NCBI GenBank assembly: GCA_030710605.1
Contig: CP092880.1
Coordinates: forward strand, 22,169,007-22,233,006
Direction: 5' to 3'
DNA: 64,000 nt
Source: Cordylochernes scorpioides
Lineage: Eukaryota > Arthropoda > Arachnida > Pseudoscorpiones > Chernetidae
The position numbers were made by a program, and so were the translations under genes. The notes under the pieces are model-generated. The model did not search any database. It saw only the letters and a list, made by a program, of their open reading frames with translations, and had not been told where the DNA came from. This document shows positions 9,601 to 19,373 of this stretch, one piece after another (the first letter of the stretch is position 1; the number at the start of each line of letters is the position of its first letter).

Positions 9601-10497
9601 ACTCATTCATTGATGAGCTCTACACATCGCCAACAGACACAATCAACAAGCTTTACAAGCTTAATACCATAATATGATTGTTGAGTGGAGATAAGAAAGA
9701 AGAAGTTGTGGATCAAACACACCATTGACTGTATTGACTCATCCATTGATGAGCTCTACTCATCCCCAACAGACATAATCAACAAGCTTTACAAGCTTGA
9801 TATGATTGTTGAGTGGAGATAAGAAAGAAGAAGTTGTGGATCTAACACCTCATTGACTGTATTGACTCATCCATTGATGAGCTCTACACATCCCCAGAAG
9901 ACATCATCAACAAGCTCTACAGGCTTGATACCATAATATGATTGTTGAGTGGAGATAAGAAAGAAGAAGTTGTGGATCAAACACACCATTGACTGTATGA
10001 CTCATCCATTGATGAGCTCTACTCATCCCCAACAGACACCATCAACAAGCTCTACAAGCTTGATAGCCTGATATGATTGTTGAATGGAGATAAGAAAGAA
10101 GAAGTTGTGGATCAAACACACCATTGACTGTATTGACTCATCCATTGATGAGCTCTACTCATCCCCAACAGACACAATCAACAAGCTTTACAAGCTTGAT
10201 ACCCTGATATGATTGTTGAGTGGAGATAAGAAAGAAGAAGTTGTGGATCAAACACACCATTGACTGTATTGACTCATCCATTGATGAGCTCTACTCATCC
10301 CCAACAGACACAATCAACAAGCTTTACAAGCTTGATACCCTGATATGATTGTTGAGTGGAGATAAGAAAGAAGAAGTTGTAGATCAAACACACCATTGAC
10401 TGTATTGACTCATCCATTGATGAGCTCTACTCATCCCCAACAGACACAATCAACAAGCTTTACAAGCTTGATATGATTGTTGAGTGGAGATAAAGAA
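6607..10497 (+). repeat. 136-bp satellite array, about 29 monomers
   Basis: The monomer begins CATTGACTGTATTGACTCATC and ends GAAGAAGTTGTGGATCAAAC. Successive starts at 6612, 6748, 6884, 7019 and 7155 give a period of 135-136 bp. Several monomers are about 9 bp shorter because 'accctgat' is missing. Each contains the hairpin CTCATC-CATT-GATGAG, the near-palindrome AAGCTTTACAAGCTT, and TATGATTGTTGAGTGGAGAT followed by AAGAAAGAAG. The last segment equals the terminal repeat of MITE M1. Variants cluster: neighbouring monomers at 7807-8350 share 'CCATAATATG', and those at 9043-9450 share 'CATCCTCAAC', which suggests local block duplications. Confidence 0.95.
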
Positions 10498-10745
10498 TAA
10501 GAATACTTCAGCCTATATGTCACAATAGTATTTTTATATTCTTTCAATATTTAATTAAAGTACAATAATTATTTTTGTTTTAATTACTTTTTTTAATTAC
10601 CCATCATCCACCATTCACGTATATTTTCAAAAAGTTGTTTTTCCCACACACAAAGAATGTAATATATTTTCTCTCTCAATATCATAAATATTTAAAATAT
10701 GTAAATAATAATGTGTATGTAAATAGTATTTGTCATTAATTTCTT
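10498..10745. other. AT-rich DNA, no gene seen
   Basis: Very AT-rich sequence with no features beyond short A/T runs. Confidence 0.4.
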
Positions 10746-10835
10746 AACGTAATACTCCTGTTGAAGGACTGACAAGTCTGAAAGCTTGAAAATAAAAAAG
10801 TTTGCACAAGAAACTTAACCCTGGAAGCTTTTTTA
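10746..10835 (+). mobile_element. Penelope-like fragment family P3 with degenerate hammerhead-like core
   Basis: CTGTTGA (10758-10764), a GGACT/AGTCT stem around GACA, then GAAAGCTT (10780-10787). This is the hammerhead order with the invariant A6 of CTGANGA changed to T. A related piece lies on the minus strand at 48430-48480. AAAAAAGTTTGCACAAGAAAC follows. The core is probably inactive. Confidence 0.45.
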
Positions 10836-10925
10836 TTTTATAATAATTACTTTTGTAAAAATAGTTTTAATTTTATATTTATTCATGTTAATTCAAACTT
10901 CTTTAATACAATACCATAAGAAACT

Positions 10926-11208
10926 CTGTCTTTGTCGGTCCCAAGCTCCGATGAAAAAGGAGGAGGGGGGAGCAGTAACAAGCTCACTAAAAAACTTGAT
11001 TTCAGCTGGCCCGGCTGATAGTACCCTGTAAGGGCTCCTAATCCAGGGATACAGGATGAGTCTGTACTCCATGTTAGGAGCGGCTGCACATGGCGTCTGT
11101 TCGTCATGTCAGAGGCGGCCTATTCTTTTGGAGCTAAGTTGGCCTGCAACTGAGTAGTGCTCCCAGTCTTAATGACAAAAGCAGACACATTCTATTTCAC
11201 GAGATAAG
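10926..11208 (-). mobile_element. MITE family M1, copy 4
   Basis: The reverse-orientation copy starts GTCTTTGTCGGTCCCAAGC and ends near GACACATTCTATTTCAC. It lacks the outer TIR on the right side. It is about 90% similar by eye to the copy at 4916, including GGATACAGGATGAG. Confidence 0.6.
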
Positions 11209-11398
11209 AAATGAAGAACACAATAAGAGATCAAAATCTTCAGTTGAACTAAATTCTGTGTTGAATTATACCTAAACTAAAGAGGTTCTATTAGGATTTA
11301 AAACCAGTATAAATATAGATATATATGCAAAAGTGGTGAAAAATAGATGGCGCTCTGCGCCATATTTAAATGCTCTATGAGCCTTTTCATCATATATA

Positions 11399-11648
11399 TA
11401 CACCCATACCTCGCTTTGCGTCGGGGTTACGTTTCAATAAAACATGACGCAAAGTGAAAATATGTGAAGGCGCAATCAAAAACAAAGGTGTTGCCATATT
11501 TTAGGAAAAAAATTAAAGACTCGAATCCAAAAAACGCAACTTTGAAAATCTAACAACGCACAGTGAAAATCAGTAAAAATTAAGCAGCGACGTAACTTTA
11601 AAAAAAAAACGCAAAACGAAACGATGCAAAGCGAGGTATTGGTGTATA
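11399..11648. mobile_element. Tigger-like MITE T3
   Basis: Inverted termini CCATACCTCGCTTTGCG (about 11404-11420) and GCAAAGCGAGGTATTGG (about 11628-11644), flanked by TATA. The interior pairs over tens of bases, with repeated 'gacgcaaagtgaaaat'-type sequence. 'CATACCTCG' is the classic start of Tigger-type elements. Confidence 0.65.
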
Positions 11649-12440
11649 TATTTCTTAAAGTTTTAGATCTACTTTTTAGTATATATGTCAGTTAGTGAAA
11701 GAAAGGATGTTATACAAGAGATATTACACATGTTAAATACTTTTTAAATTCAAAACTAATTCAAAATTGCCTTAAATGTCTAAATCAAAACATTCATATG
11801 CTAATAACTTTTAAGTAAAAAAAGAAATGCTTTTATGATAGTTCTTAATCATATATTGTGTGTTGAGAGAATATATAATATTTATAAAATAGGTTTTTTT
11901 CTAAATCTAATCTTAAGGGACAAAAATTTGAAACATTTTTGGTAAAAAAAAAATAAACATATGCACTACTTTTATTACATTATTAACCTTATACATTCAA
12001 TTTTCTTTAAAGGGATAAAATGTGCTAGAAATATATTTTTATTCTAAATTTTATGGTCACCGTTATTTTGAGAGGGTACTTGTATCGTTTGCAATTAATA
12101 TTTTGACAACAAAAGGCTTTATAGCAGTTTCTATAAATAACTTTCATTTCGCATTAAGCATTTTGAATGTTTAGTTTTTTTAAATTACTAAAATAAAAGC
12201 GATTTTAATTCACCCATGTGTTTAGTTATAGAAATACCTACTATTTCAAATTTATGTTTAAATTTTAGAATTCTTTATTCAAATTGTCGAAAAATATCAT
12301 CAAAAAATGGCAGACTATATAAATTATATCTTTAATCCATAAATAAAAATGGTTTAATTTTTTTTCAAATGTGACCTTTAGGTTACCGCGGTTATAATAA
12401 TACATATGATATTACATTTCAAAAGATGTTTTGAAGCCAT
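11649..12440. other. AT-rich DNA, no gene seen
   Basis: Low-complexity A/T-rich sequence. I see no conserved coding segment, RNA gene or repeat end. Confidence 0.4.
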
Positions 12441-12479
12441 AGAATGGTCTCAAATTTGAGCAGGAAATTAATTAGAAGC

Positions 12480-12775
12480 AGACGAAAATTTAAAATGAGG
12501 AAAAAGGGTTACTTACCACCGTCAAGACGACGTATTTTTAGTAAAACGAGCGAGTTAAAGTGGCCGGTATGGCTACCTTTAACCAGAGTGGCGTGTACGG
12601 TGCTGCCTCGTTGCGAGCAGCGGGCTAAAAGACTGCCGTACCAAATGGCACATCTGGCCCCGCCTTTAGGTCCTGACGTCATTATTGCGTAACTTGTTGC
12701 GCAATTCATTTTTAGGACTACGTTTCCTGTAATGCCAAGGTATAACATATTCCTTGGTACTTCATTTGTCACAAA
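12480..12775 (-). other. GC-richer island with a splice-donor-like site; possible exon of unknown gene
   Basis: The only GC-rich island in about 3 kb. On the minus strand an open frame runs from 12772 to 12509 and meets GGTGGTAAGTAACC (about 12508-12521), a good match to a 5' splice site. A TGACGTCA box (the palindromic CRE/ATF motif) lies at about 12674-12681. The translation has no motif I recognise, and the plus strand is open over the same stretch. It could equally be an old repeat. Confidence 0.2.
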
Positions 12776-13480
12776 AATAGAACAAAAATTAGCAGCATCT
12801 TGAAGCGAGTACTTGTTTTCTTAAATCAAAAGATATATCAACACGAGGTATGCTATTTTAAAACAGATATATTGTAAAAGGGGGTACTAATAAATACATA
12901 TTGACACTTAGTTTAATATGTTAGCCTTTTTTTGTCGGTATATCTCGTGGCAAAATTATACTGGCCTCATTTCAACCATTCTCTAGAATTTTCCTATATA
13001 TAGTTTGTCTGGACATTAGAAAAAGAATAAAACGTGGAGGTCAAAAAATGTTTACAACTGAAATTAGATTTTTTTTAATGTCATATACCTTTTTTTATTG
13101 ATAACCTATTAAAGTGTGAATCTATAAAATTCCGACGCATGCGTACATAACGTCAAGGCCACGTGTCGTTGTCGTTTGAAAGTACCAATTTCTGTGTCGT
13201 CTGCCTAAGTGTGTTACAACTTGTTTTCATATTTTGTATCGATTGAATATAGATTAACGTCTTCCTTGAAACTTTAGTACCTAACATTATGACATTCCAT
13301 CTTTGTTGAATCGGCGGATCGATTTAATAACATCAACGTAGGTTAGAGAAGAAAATAAACAAAATTCCTCATTCTCCAATCAACAAGAATTGAACTGCGC
13401 AATTTTTATATAAGAGAAAATAATTTATTACCGCATTTTTCTAATCTAATAAGAAAATATTGGGAGGGGCCTGGTAACAA
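12776..13480. other. Unassigned DNA
   Basis: AT-rich with a short CpG-containing part at 13125-13200 that includes CACGTG. No gene or repeat boundary is evident. Confidence 0.35.
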
Positions 13481-13485
13481 ATCCT

Positions 13486-13720
13486 TACAGAAATTTCATC
13501 AGTTAATTCTTAAAACTCTTCTATTTTATCATTGACCAGAAGTCCAACCCCTCCTCTAAGTGGCGGGCGGGAGAAGCAGCACAAGTAAGGTACTACCCTG
13601 TAGTACGGCGTCGTGAGCCCCGAGCCGCTACGGTAACCATGAACAGGGAACTCTGAAATGTGGCTGACTAACGGGGCAATGGCACTCTCCTTTCCATGGA
13701 GTGGACAAGACACCACCACT
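13486..13720 (-). repeat. LINE 3' UTR-like repeat, copy 1
   Basis: About 230 bp that recurs at 14146-14372 with about 90% identity by eye. On the minus strand it reads GGTGGTGTCTTGTCCACTCC ... GCCATTGCCCCGTTAGTCA ... CTTGTGCTGCTTCTCCCGC. The GCCATTGCC(C/A)CGTTAGTCA core is shared with the LINE tails at 15128-15150, 24515-24545 and 34262-34290, so I take it as part of a LINE 3' untranslated region. Confidence 0.5.
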
Positions 13721-14054
13721 TTAACATTGAAATTATATTCAATCGATCGCTTTTTGACACTAAAACGATTAGCAATATCAAAACTCTAATACTTGTGTTT
13801 ATTACAGCATTGAGGTGAACGGACAGAACTCCAAAGGAATGCGCGGAGACAGAAATAAGTCGATAACACCAGGAAAGGGAATGCTATAAGCGTCTCAGAC
13901 GACTTCAGAGAAAAAAAAAAGCCCAGCACATAACTTTTGAATCCCTTATATATGCAAACATGGCCACATTTGTCCGATAGGAAGTCGTGGAAGATCAGTT
14001 CGCTTAACAAATAAACAACATTAAGACAATTATTCGCTATCCATACTGGCTATA

Positions 14055-14450
14055 GAAGGAGAAACACAGATCAGGGAAAGAGCTTCTTTATATGAAACGA
14101 CGATGGTAAAAGATTTCGGTCAAGACATCCTTCCAGCAATTTCATCAGCTAATTCTTAAAACTCTTCTATTTTAGCATTGACCAGTAGTCCAAACCCTCT
14201 TCTACGTGGCGAGCGGGAGAAGCAGCACAAGTAAGGGACTGCCCTGTAGTACGGTGTCGTGAACCCCGAGCCGCTACAGTAACCGTGAACAGGGAATTCT
14301 GAAATGTGGCTGACTAACGGGGCAATGGCACCTCCCTTACCATGGAGTGGACAAGACACCACCACCATATACCAGTAGAAGGACATCTTGTCCGAAAACT
14401 TGTACCATCGTCCTCTAATATAAAGAAGCTCTTCTCCCCGACTTGTATTT
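14055..14450. mobile_element. LINE 3' UTR-like repeat, copy 2, between ~65-bp inverted flanks
   Basis: The repeat of 13486-13720 returns at 14146-14372. It is flanked by an inverted pair: AGAGCTTCTTTATATGAAAC ... TCAAGACATCC on the left (about 14078-14132) and GGACATCTTGTCC ... CTAATATAAAGAAGCTCTT on the right (about 14383-14435). The arrangement could be a composite or foldback element. Confidence 0.45.
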
Positions 14451-14507
14451 CTTCTTCAATAAACAACATTCATCCAACATAACTGGAAATCTTAAAACTG
14501 CTCATTC

Positions 14508-14700
14508 GTTGTTGTTGTTATGTCCAATGAAGAGTCTCAGATGTCTCCATACATCTCTATCACAGCAGTCGCAATGTCCTCTATCTTGGGTGGGTAAAGA
14601 TGTCTGCTGCTCTGGGTCCATGTCAATTTTCTGTTGTCATGTCCAATGAAGAGCCTCAGATGTCTCCATACATCTCTATCACAGCAGCAGCAATGTCCTC
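14508..14700 (-). repeat. Tandem copies of a LINE ORF2 C-terminal tail
   Basis: A unit of about 120 bp (GTCCAATGAAGAGTCTCAG ... CTATCTTGGGTG) is repeated. On the minus strand it encodes the last residues of the LINE protein at 14700-15016 (HTPKIVDIAADRDVWRHL, then RLFIGHDN). Each unit repeats 'LFIGHD(N)' and then restarts, so only the tail was multiplied. Related clusters occur at 21165, 24415, 31393 and 34168. Confidence 0.65.
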
Positions 14701-15016
14701 TATCTTGGGTGTGTAAAGCTGCTGCTCTGGGTCCATGTCAATTTTCTGTTGTCATGTCCAATGAAGAGCCTCAGATGTCTCCATACATCTCTATCAGCAG
14801 CAATGTCCACTATCTTGGGTGTGTGAAGCTGCTGCTCTGGGTCGATGTCAATTTTCTGCAAGGCTGTGGCCATTGCTGGGCATGAGAATATGTGGGTAGG
14901 TGTTAGTTCCACACCAGGACAGTTGTTACATGTCCTATAGGTTCTTGTGCCATCTGGGTGTATTGTCATTCCTTTATAGTGTTTTGTTCTGAGTCTTGTT
15001 ATGGTTTTTGTAATTA
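14700..15016 (-). pseudogene. LINE ORF2 C-terminus with zinc-binding CCHC-type motif
   Basis: The minus strand encodes RLRTKHYKGMTIHPDGTR, then a C-x2-C ... H-x4-C arrangement (CNNC, then HIFSC), followed by PAMATALQKI and HTPKIVDIAADRDVWRHL. This Cys/His cluster after the 'RL+T-x-H' motif is typical of the end of Jockey/I/R1-group LINE ORF2 proteins. Only about 105 residues remain. The upstream end is cut at a poly-G tract (15027-15060). The downstream part runs into the tandem tails. Confidence 0.7.
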
Positions 15017-15026
15017 TTGTCTCGGA

Positions 15027-15060
15027 GGGGGGGGGGGGGGGGGGGGGGAGGGGGGGGGGA
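15027..15060 (+). repeat. Poly-G tract
   Basis: About 33 bases that are G except for two A. Equivalent C-runs on the other strand lie at about 34364-34377 and 39194-39208 at the same point of the repeat, so the tract belongs to the element. Its length may be unreliable in the assembly. Confidence 0.85.
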
Positions 15061-15239
15061 GTCCGACCCTGCGGTTCCTCCTGGACCCTTGGAATATTTG
15101 ACCAAATTCTGGTTCGTTTCCAAGGTGACTAACGTGGCAACGGCACCTATTTTCCAATGAAGAGCAAAAGCTGCTCATGTTTTTGTCAAATAAAAAATTA
15201 TGTCATTAATTAAACTTCGAATATTTTATTGTTTAATCT

Positions 15240-15415
15240 ATACGTATAACCTCCTTGTAAAGGACACCTAATTGCAGAGCCAAAGTATCCTTTAGGGAGA
15301 GGTGTCCTCTTACCGGAGAGTTGCTAAATAGTAAAAATGGTATTTTGCAAATGAAAACTGTCCTTTGTTGAGAGGTGTCTGCTAGCGGGGTATCCGCTAA
15401 AGAGAGGTTCTACTG
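15240..15415 (+). mobile_element. Tigger-like MITE T1
   Basis: ATAACCTCCTTGTAAAGGAC at the left and GAGAGGTTCTACTGAAT at the right, with the family's GTCCTCTTACCGGAGAG interior. The termini are slightly decayed compared with 5521-5680. Confidence 0.65.
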
Positions 15416-15489
15416 AATAATAATTTAAAATGTTATGCTGTGCTACATTTCATGAATAAAATATCATTTTCTTTTGTCTTTATTACAAT

Positions 15490-15900
15490 GAGAAAGTGAC
15501 AATTTAACAATTAAACAACTTTATTGACATCTCGTCAATCTTTACACTCAAAGGGAGTTATAAGGTAATAATAATGGTAGGAATGAAGAGAGATATATAC
15601 AATCGACGTAGCCCTTTCCGAAGGGACGTCTGGATTCTATCAGGAGTTTAAAGCCTCTTGCAGTTTAAACAGGCCCCTGCCAGTTATGGAGTCAATGTCC
15701 CCAAGATGCTCGCTGGCAGACTTGAGGAAATTAGCAAGAATAATATTGTTTTCAGGCGAGAGTCGCTCTATGAGATAATCCCTATCAGAGGCGTAAAAGA
15801 TCGCATATGCGATATCGTCCCTGGTTGTATTGCCCTTATATATGGGGCTCAGGAGAGTTACATCGTTCAGTTGGTGGAATATTTTGAGTACATGCAATGA
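15490..15900 (-). pseudogene. Retroelement 3' end with short ORF, unidentified
   Basis: An 85-codon minus-strand frame (15897-15640) reads smoothly (YKGNTTRDDIAYAIFYASD ... SPENNIILANFL ... SITGRGLFKLQEAL) and then stops. It is followed by about 150 bp ending in GATGTCAATAAAGTTGTTT and AATTGTTA/AATTGTCA repeats, which looks like a non-LTR 3' tail. The tail is shared with the insertion at 19385-19823. I do not recognise the protein; the plus strand is also open here. Confidence 0.4.
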
Positions 15901-16015
15901 GAAAGTGGTAGAGCAATCTGTGGGACCTATACTGACAAACGGTCGGAAAGATTATCATTGATGAGTCAGCTCTTCCAATAAACTTCTTTTTGCAGTATGG
16001 TTATTGTTTTGTATA

Positions 16016-17660
16016 CACTCATGGACAAAACTTAAGGAAGTGGGATGTCCTTGCTATCGCCGATCGTCTTTTTTAAGAAGACAGAGGCAATTTGGTTTAC
16101 ACCTGGTTATCTAGCGTGTCTTCAATAAAAGTCACTATAATATCTTTCAAAGTTATTGTCTGAATCCCGATATACATGTTAAAATGTACAACTTCCTTAA
16201 GTTTTGTCTATGAGTATATCTTTCAGAGTTATTGTCTGAATCCCGATATACATGCTAAAAGGTACAACTTCCTCAAGTTTTGTCTATGAGTATATCTTTC
16301 AGAGTTATTGTCTGTATTCCGATATACATGCTGAAAGGTACAACTTCCATAAGTTTTGTCCATGAGTGTATCTTTCAGAGTTATTGTCTGTATTCCGATA
16401 TACATGCTGAAAGGTAAAACTACCTTAAGTTTTGTCCATGAGTGTATCTTTCGGAGTTATTGTCTGTATTCCGATATACATGCTGAAAGGTACAACTTCC
16501 ATAAGTTTTGTCCATGAGTGTATCTTTCAGAGTTATTGTCTGTATTCCGATATACATGCTGAAAGGTAAAACTACCTTAAGTTTTGTCCATGAGTGTATC
16601 TTTCGGAGTTATTGTCTGTATTCCGATATACATGCTGAAAGGTACAACTTCCATAAGTTTTGTCCATGAGTGTATCTTTCAGAGTTATTGTCTGTATTCC
16701 GATATACATGCTGAAAGGTAAAACTACCTTAAGTTTTGTCCATGAGTGTATCTTTCGGAGTTATTGTCTGTATTCCGATATACATGCTGAAAGGTACAAC
16801 TTCCATAAGTTTTGTCCATGAGTGTATCTTTCGGAGTTATTGTCTGTATTCCGATATACATGCTGAAAGGTACAACTTCCATAAGTTTTGTCCATGAGTG
16901 TATCTTTCAGAGTTATTGTCTGTGTTCCGATATACATGCTGAAAGGTACAACTTCCATAAGTTTTGTCTATGAGTGTATATTTCAGAGTTATTGTCTGTA
17001 TTCCGATATACATGCTGAAAGGTACAACTTCCTTAAGTTTTGTCTATGAGTGTATCTTTCAGAGTTATTGTCTGAATCCCGATATACATGCTAAAAGGTA
17101 CAACTTCCTTAAGTTTTGTCTATGAGTGTATCTTTCAGAGTTATTGTCTGAATCCCGATATACATGCTAAAAGGTACAACTTCCTTAAAATTTGTCCATG
17201 AGCGTATCTTTCAGAGTTATTGTCTGAATCCAGATATACATGCTAAAAGGTACAACTTCCTTAAGTTTTGTCCATGAGTGTATCTTTCAGAGTTATTGTC
17301 TGAATCCCGATATACATGCTAAAAGGTACAACTTCCATAAGTTTTGTCCATGAGTGTATCTTTCAGAGTTATTGTCTGAATCCCGATATACATGCTATAA
17401 GGTACAACTTCCTTAAGTTTTGTCCATTGTGTATCTTTCAAAGTTATTGTCTGAATTCCGATATACATGCTGAAAGGTACAACTTCCTTAAGTTTTGTCC
17501 ATGAGTGTATCTTTCAGAGTTATTGTCTGAATCCCGATATACATGGTAAAAGGTACAACTTTCTTAAGTTTTGTCCATGAGTGTATCTTTCAGAGTTATT
17601 GTCTGAATCCCGATATACCTGCTAAAAGGTACAACATTCTTAAGTTTTGTCCATTGTGTA
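16016..17660 (+). repeat. 76-bp satellite grown from MITE M2, about 20 monomers (allele A1)
   Basis: The array opens with a nearly full M2 element: CACTCATGGACAAAACTTAAG at 16018, then the interior to about 16130. The terminal part is then repeated: TATCTTTCAGAGTTATTGTC ... CTTAAGTTTTGTCCATGAGTG, period 76 bp. Between about 16330 and 16860 the monomers alternate 'GTACAACTTCCATAAG' and 'GTAAAACTACCTTAAG', giving a 152-bp higher-order repeat. The short ORFs across the array have no coding meaning. Confidence 0.9.
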
Positions 17661-17691
17661 AAGTGCGGATATATTTTCTATTCATCTATAC

Positions 17692-17890
17692 CAGGGGTCG
17701 GAAAACTGCGTCTCGCGAGCGACATGCGGCTCTTTGGATGTAAAGCTGCTGCTCTTTATATAGTTCCATACTTAAATATTATTTATGCGAGTACTATTTA
17801 TTGTTAGCAAGGAAAAAAAATGTGGTTCTTTAAAAACTTTGAAATTTTGTGATTTTTGACTCTTCCGACTCAAAAGTTTGCCAACCCCTG
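17692..17890 (+). mobile_element. hAT-type MITE
   Basis: Starts CAGGGGTCGGAAAACTGCG and ends AAAAGTTTGCCAACCCCTG, giving inverted termini CAGGGGT(C/T)GG. The flanking 8-mers ATCTATAC and AACTAGAC agree at 6 of 8 positions, in line with the 8-bp target duplication of hAT elements. There is no ORF. The allelic copy is at 26645-26843. Confidence 0.75.
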
Positions 17891-18000
17891 AACTAGACCA
17901 ACTAAACTTGTTTAAATTGACTTACTAGCGCTTAAGGACTTTAATACCCCTTTCAGTCATTTAGGCTCTTTTTTTTTTTTAAATCCTTGACTTATTTTCC

Positions 18001-18357
18001 TCTCTTCTTCTTCTTTCTTATCTCCACTCAATCATATTAGGGTATCAAGCTTTGACAACCATAATGACTGGGTGAAGTAGAATGCGTCTGCCTTTGTCAT
18101 TAAGACTGGGAGCACTACTCAGTGGCAGGCCGACTTAGCTCCGAAAGAAATGGCCGCCTCTGACATGAGGAACAGACGCCATGTGCAGCCGCTCCTAACA
18201 TGGAGTACAAACGCTGCTCATCCTGTAGACCTGGATTAGGTACCCTTACAGGGTACTATCAGCCGGGCCAGCTGAACCCAGGTGTTTTAGCGAGCTTGTT
18301 ACTGCTCCCCCTCCTCCTCACCTTTTTCATCTGGGTTTGGGACCGGCAAAGGCAGAG
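18001..18357 (+). mobile_element. MITE family M1, copy 5
   Basis: A full-length plus-oriented copy: TCTTCTTCTTCTTTCTTATC ... ATCATATTAGGGTATCAAG at the start and GACCGGCAAAGGCAGAG near the end. The allelic copy is at 26950-27310. Confidence 0.65.
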
Positions 18358-18416
18358 TTCCTCTGATTTTAAGAGGGGTTTGAAATCACGCTATAGGAAA
18401 TAAAGGAGAAACCTAT

Positions 18417-18618
18417 AAGGTTGTCCCAAAATTTCGTGTTTTTGTTAAAACGTTGTTTTTCTTATTACTTGGCGAATAATATTATTACGGTGAATATACT
18501 ACATAATAATACATAATACAATTACTTTATACATAATACAAAGACATTATATATAACGACGAATAATATTGGTATTTCAATTTTATGCAAGTATTTACGA
18601 ATTTTTGAGACAACCTTG
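18417..18618. mobile_element. mariner-type MITE M3
   Basis: Termini AAGGTTGTCCCAAAATTTCG and GAGACAACCTTGTA are inverted. The interior is AT-rich with GGCGAATAATATTATTACGG. This terminal sequence is typical of mariner-family MITEs. Other copies: 27357-27568, 52031-52208, 61026-61178, and a split one at 50820-51135. Confidence 0.7.
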
Positions 18619-18766
18619 TATTTTAAATAAACAGTTAGGGATATTAATACAAATCAATAACGTATCATCTATATATAACGAATAAAGATATTTTAAGACG
18701 AGAATGTTTCTTTTCATAAATAAATCAAACTTCTATTGTCCTTACTGCGATGAAGTTTGTGATATA

Positions 18767-19126
18767 CAGTTAAACCTGTTTATAGCGCCCCCTCTAAATA
18801 CGGAACTGAAGACCTTGTCTGGAGGAGGACTCTCTCAAGGTGGGGAAGCCTTCATTGCTGAAGACATTTGTATATATATTCCCCTACATTTTATATGCCC
18901 TTTTACTATTTTATTTTTCCACCTTTGTAAAATTTGATTAAAAGAATCAATAAAAATTGTTTAAATTGTCTATTGTCTAAATAGTGCCTTCTTCTCTATA
19001 GGGCCCGATTTTAAACATTAAAATGTAAACATTTTACATTAAAAGTGACCTGTCTATAGCACCCCCTCTCTATAACACCCTATTTTGGTGAGTCCCAAGA
19101 GGTGGCGCTATAGACAGGTTTAACTG
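18767..19126 (+). mobile_element. Tigger-like MITE T2 carrying a LINE tail
   Basis: Termini CAGTTAAACCTGTTTATAGC and GCTATAGACAGGTTTAACTG lie next to TA. The interior at about 18800-18980 is foreign: GAAGACCTTGTCTGGAGGAG ... TCAATAAAAATTGTTTAAATTGTC. It recurs at 21890-22010 and 32120-32235 and has the repeated AATTGT tail of a non-LTR element. A D1 repeat piece (18703-18766) precedes the MITE. Confidence 0.65.
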
Positions 19127-19373
19127 TATGTGAAAGTCTGGCCTCTGTCGTGATCCTAACACTGGGACATGATGGAACACAACGTATGATTGGCAATGGA
19201 AGTTTCACAAGACCGGAACATTGACTCTGCTACCAGATGTTTGGCTGTCATTACTGGAACATCCTTCACTGATACTGTGTCCAGGCAAGCTATATATTTG
19301 GTGACAGACGTTCCACGTAATATCCAGCGACGATAAACTACCTCATTACCCAGCCTTAACTCCAGATGCAAAA

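Noticed and set aside
6607..10497. CRISPR-like array
   Set aside because: The whole 136-bp unit is repeated with no unique spacers, and the setting is eukaryotic; it is a satellite.
12444..12692. Basic 82-codon protein on the plus strand
   Set aside because: Overlaps an equally open minus-strand frame; no conserved motif; composition follows the local GC island.
16016..17660. CRISPR-like or coding repeats (62-66 codon frames repeated)
   Set aside because: Monomers are contiguous with no spacers, and the frames come from the 76-bp repeat sequence; no protein motif.
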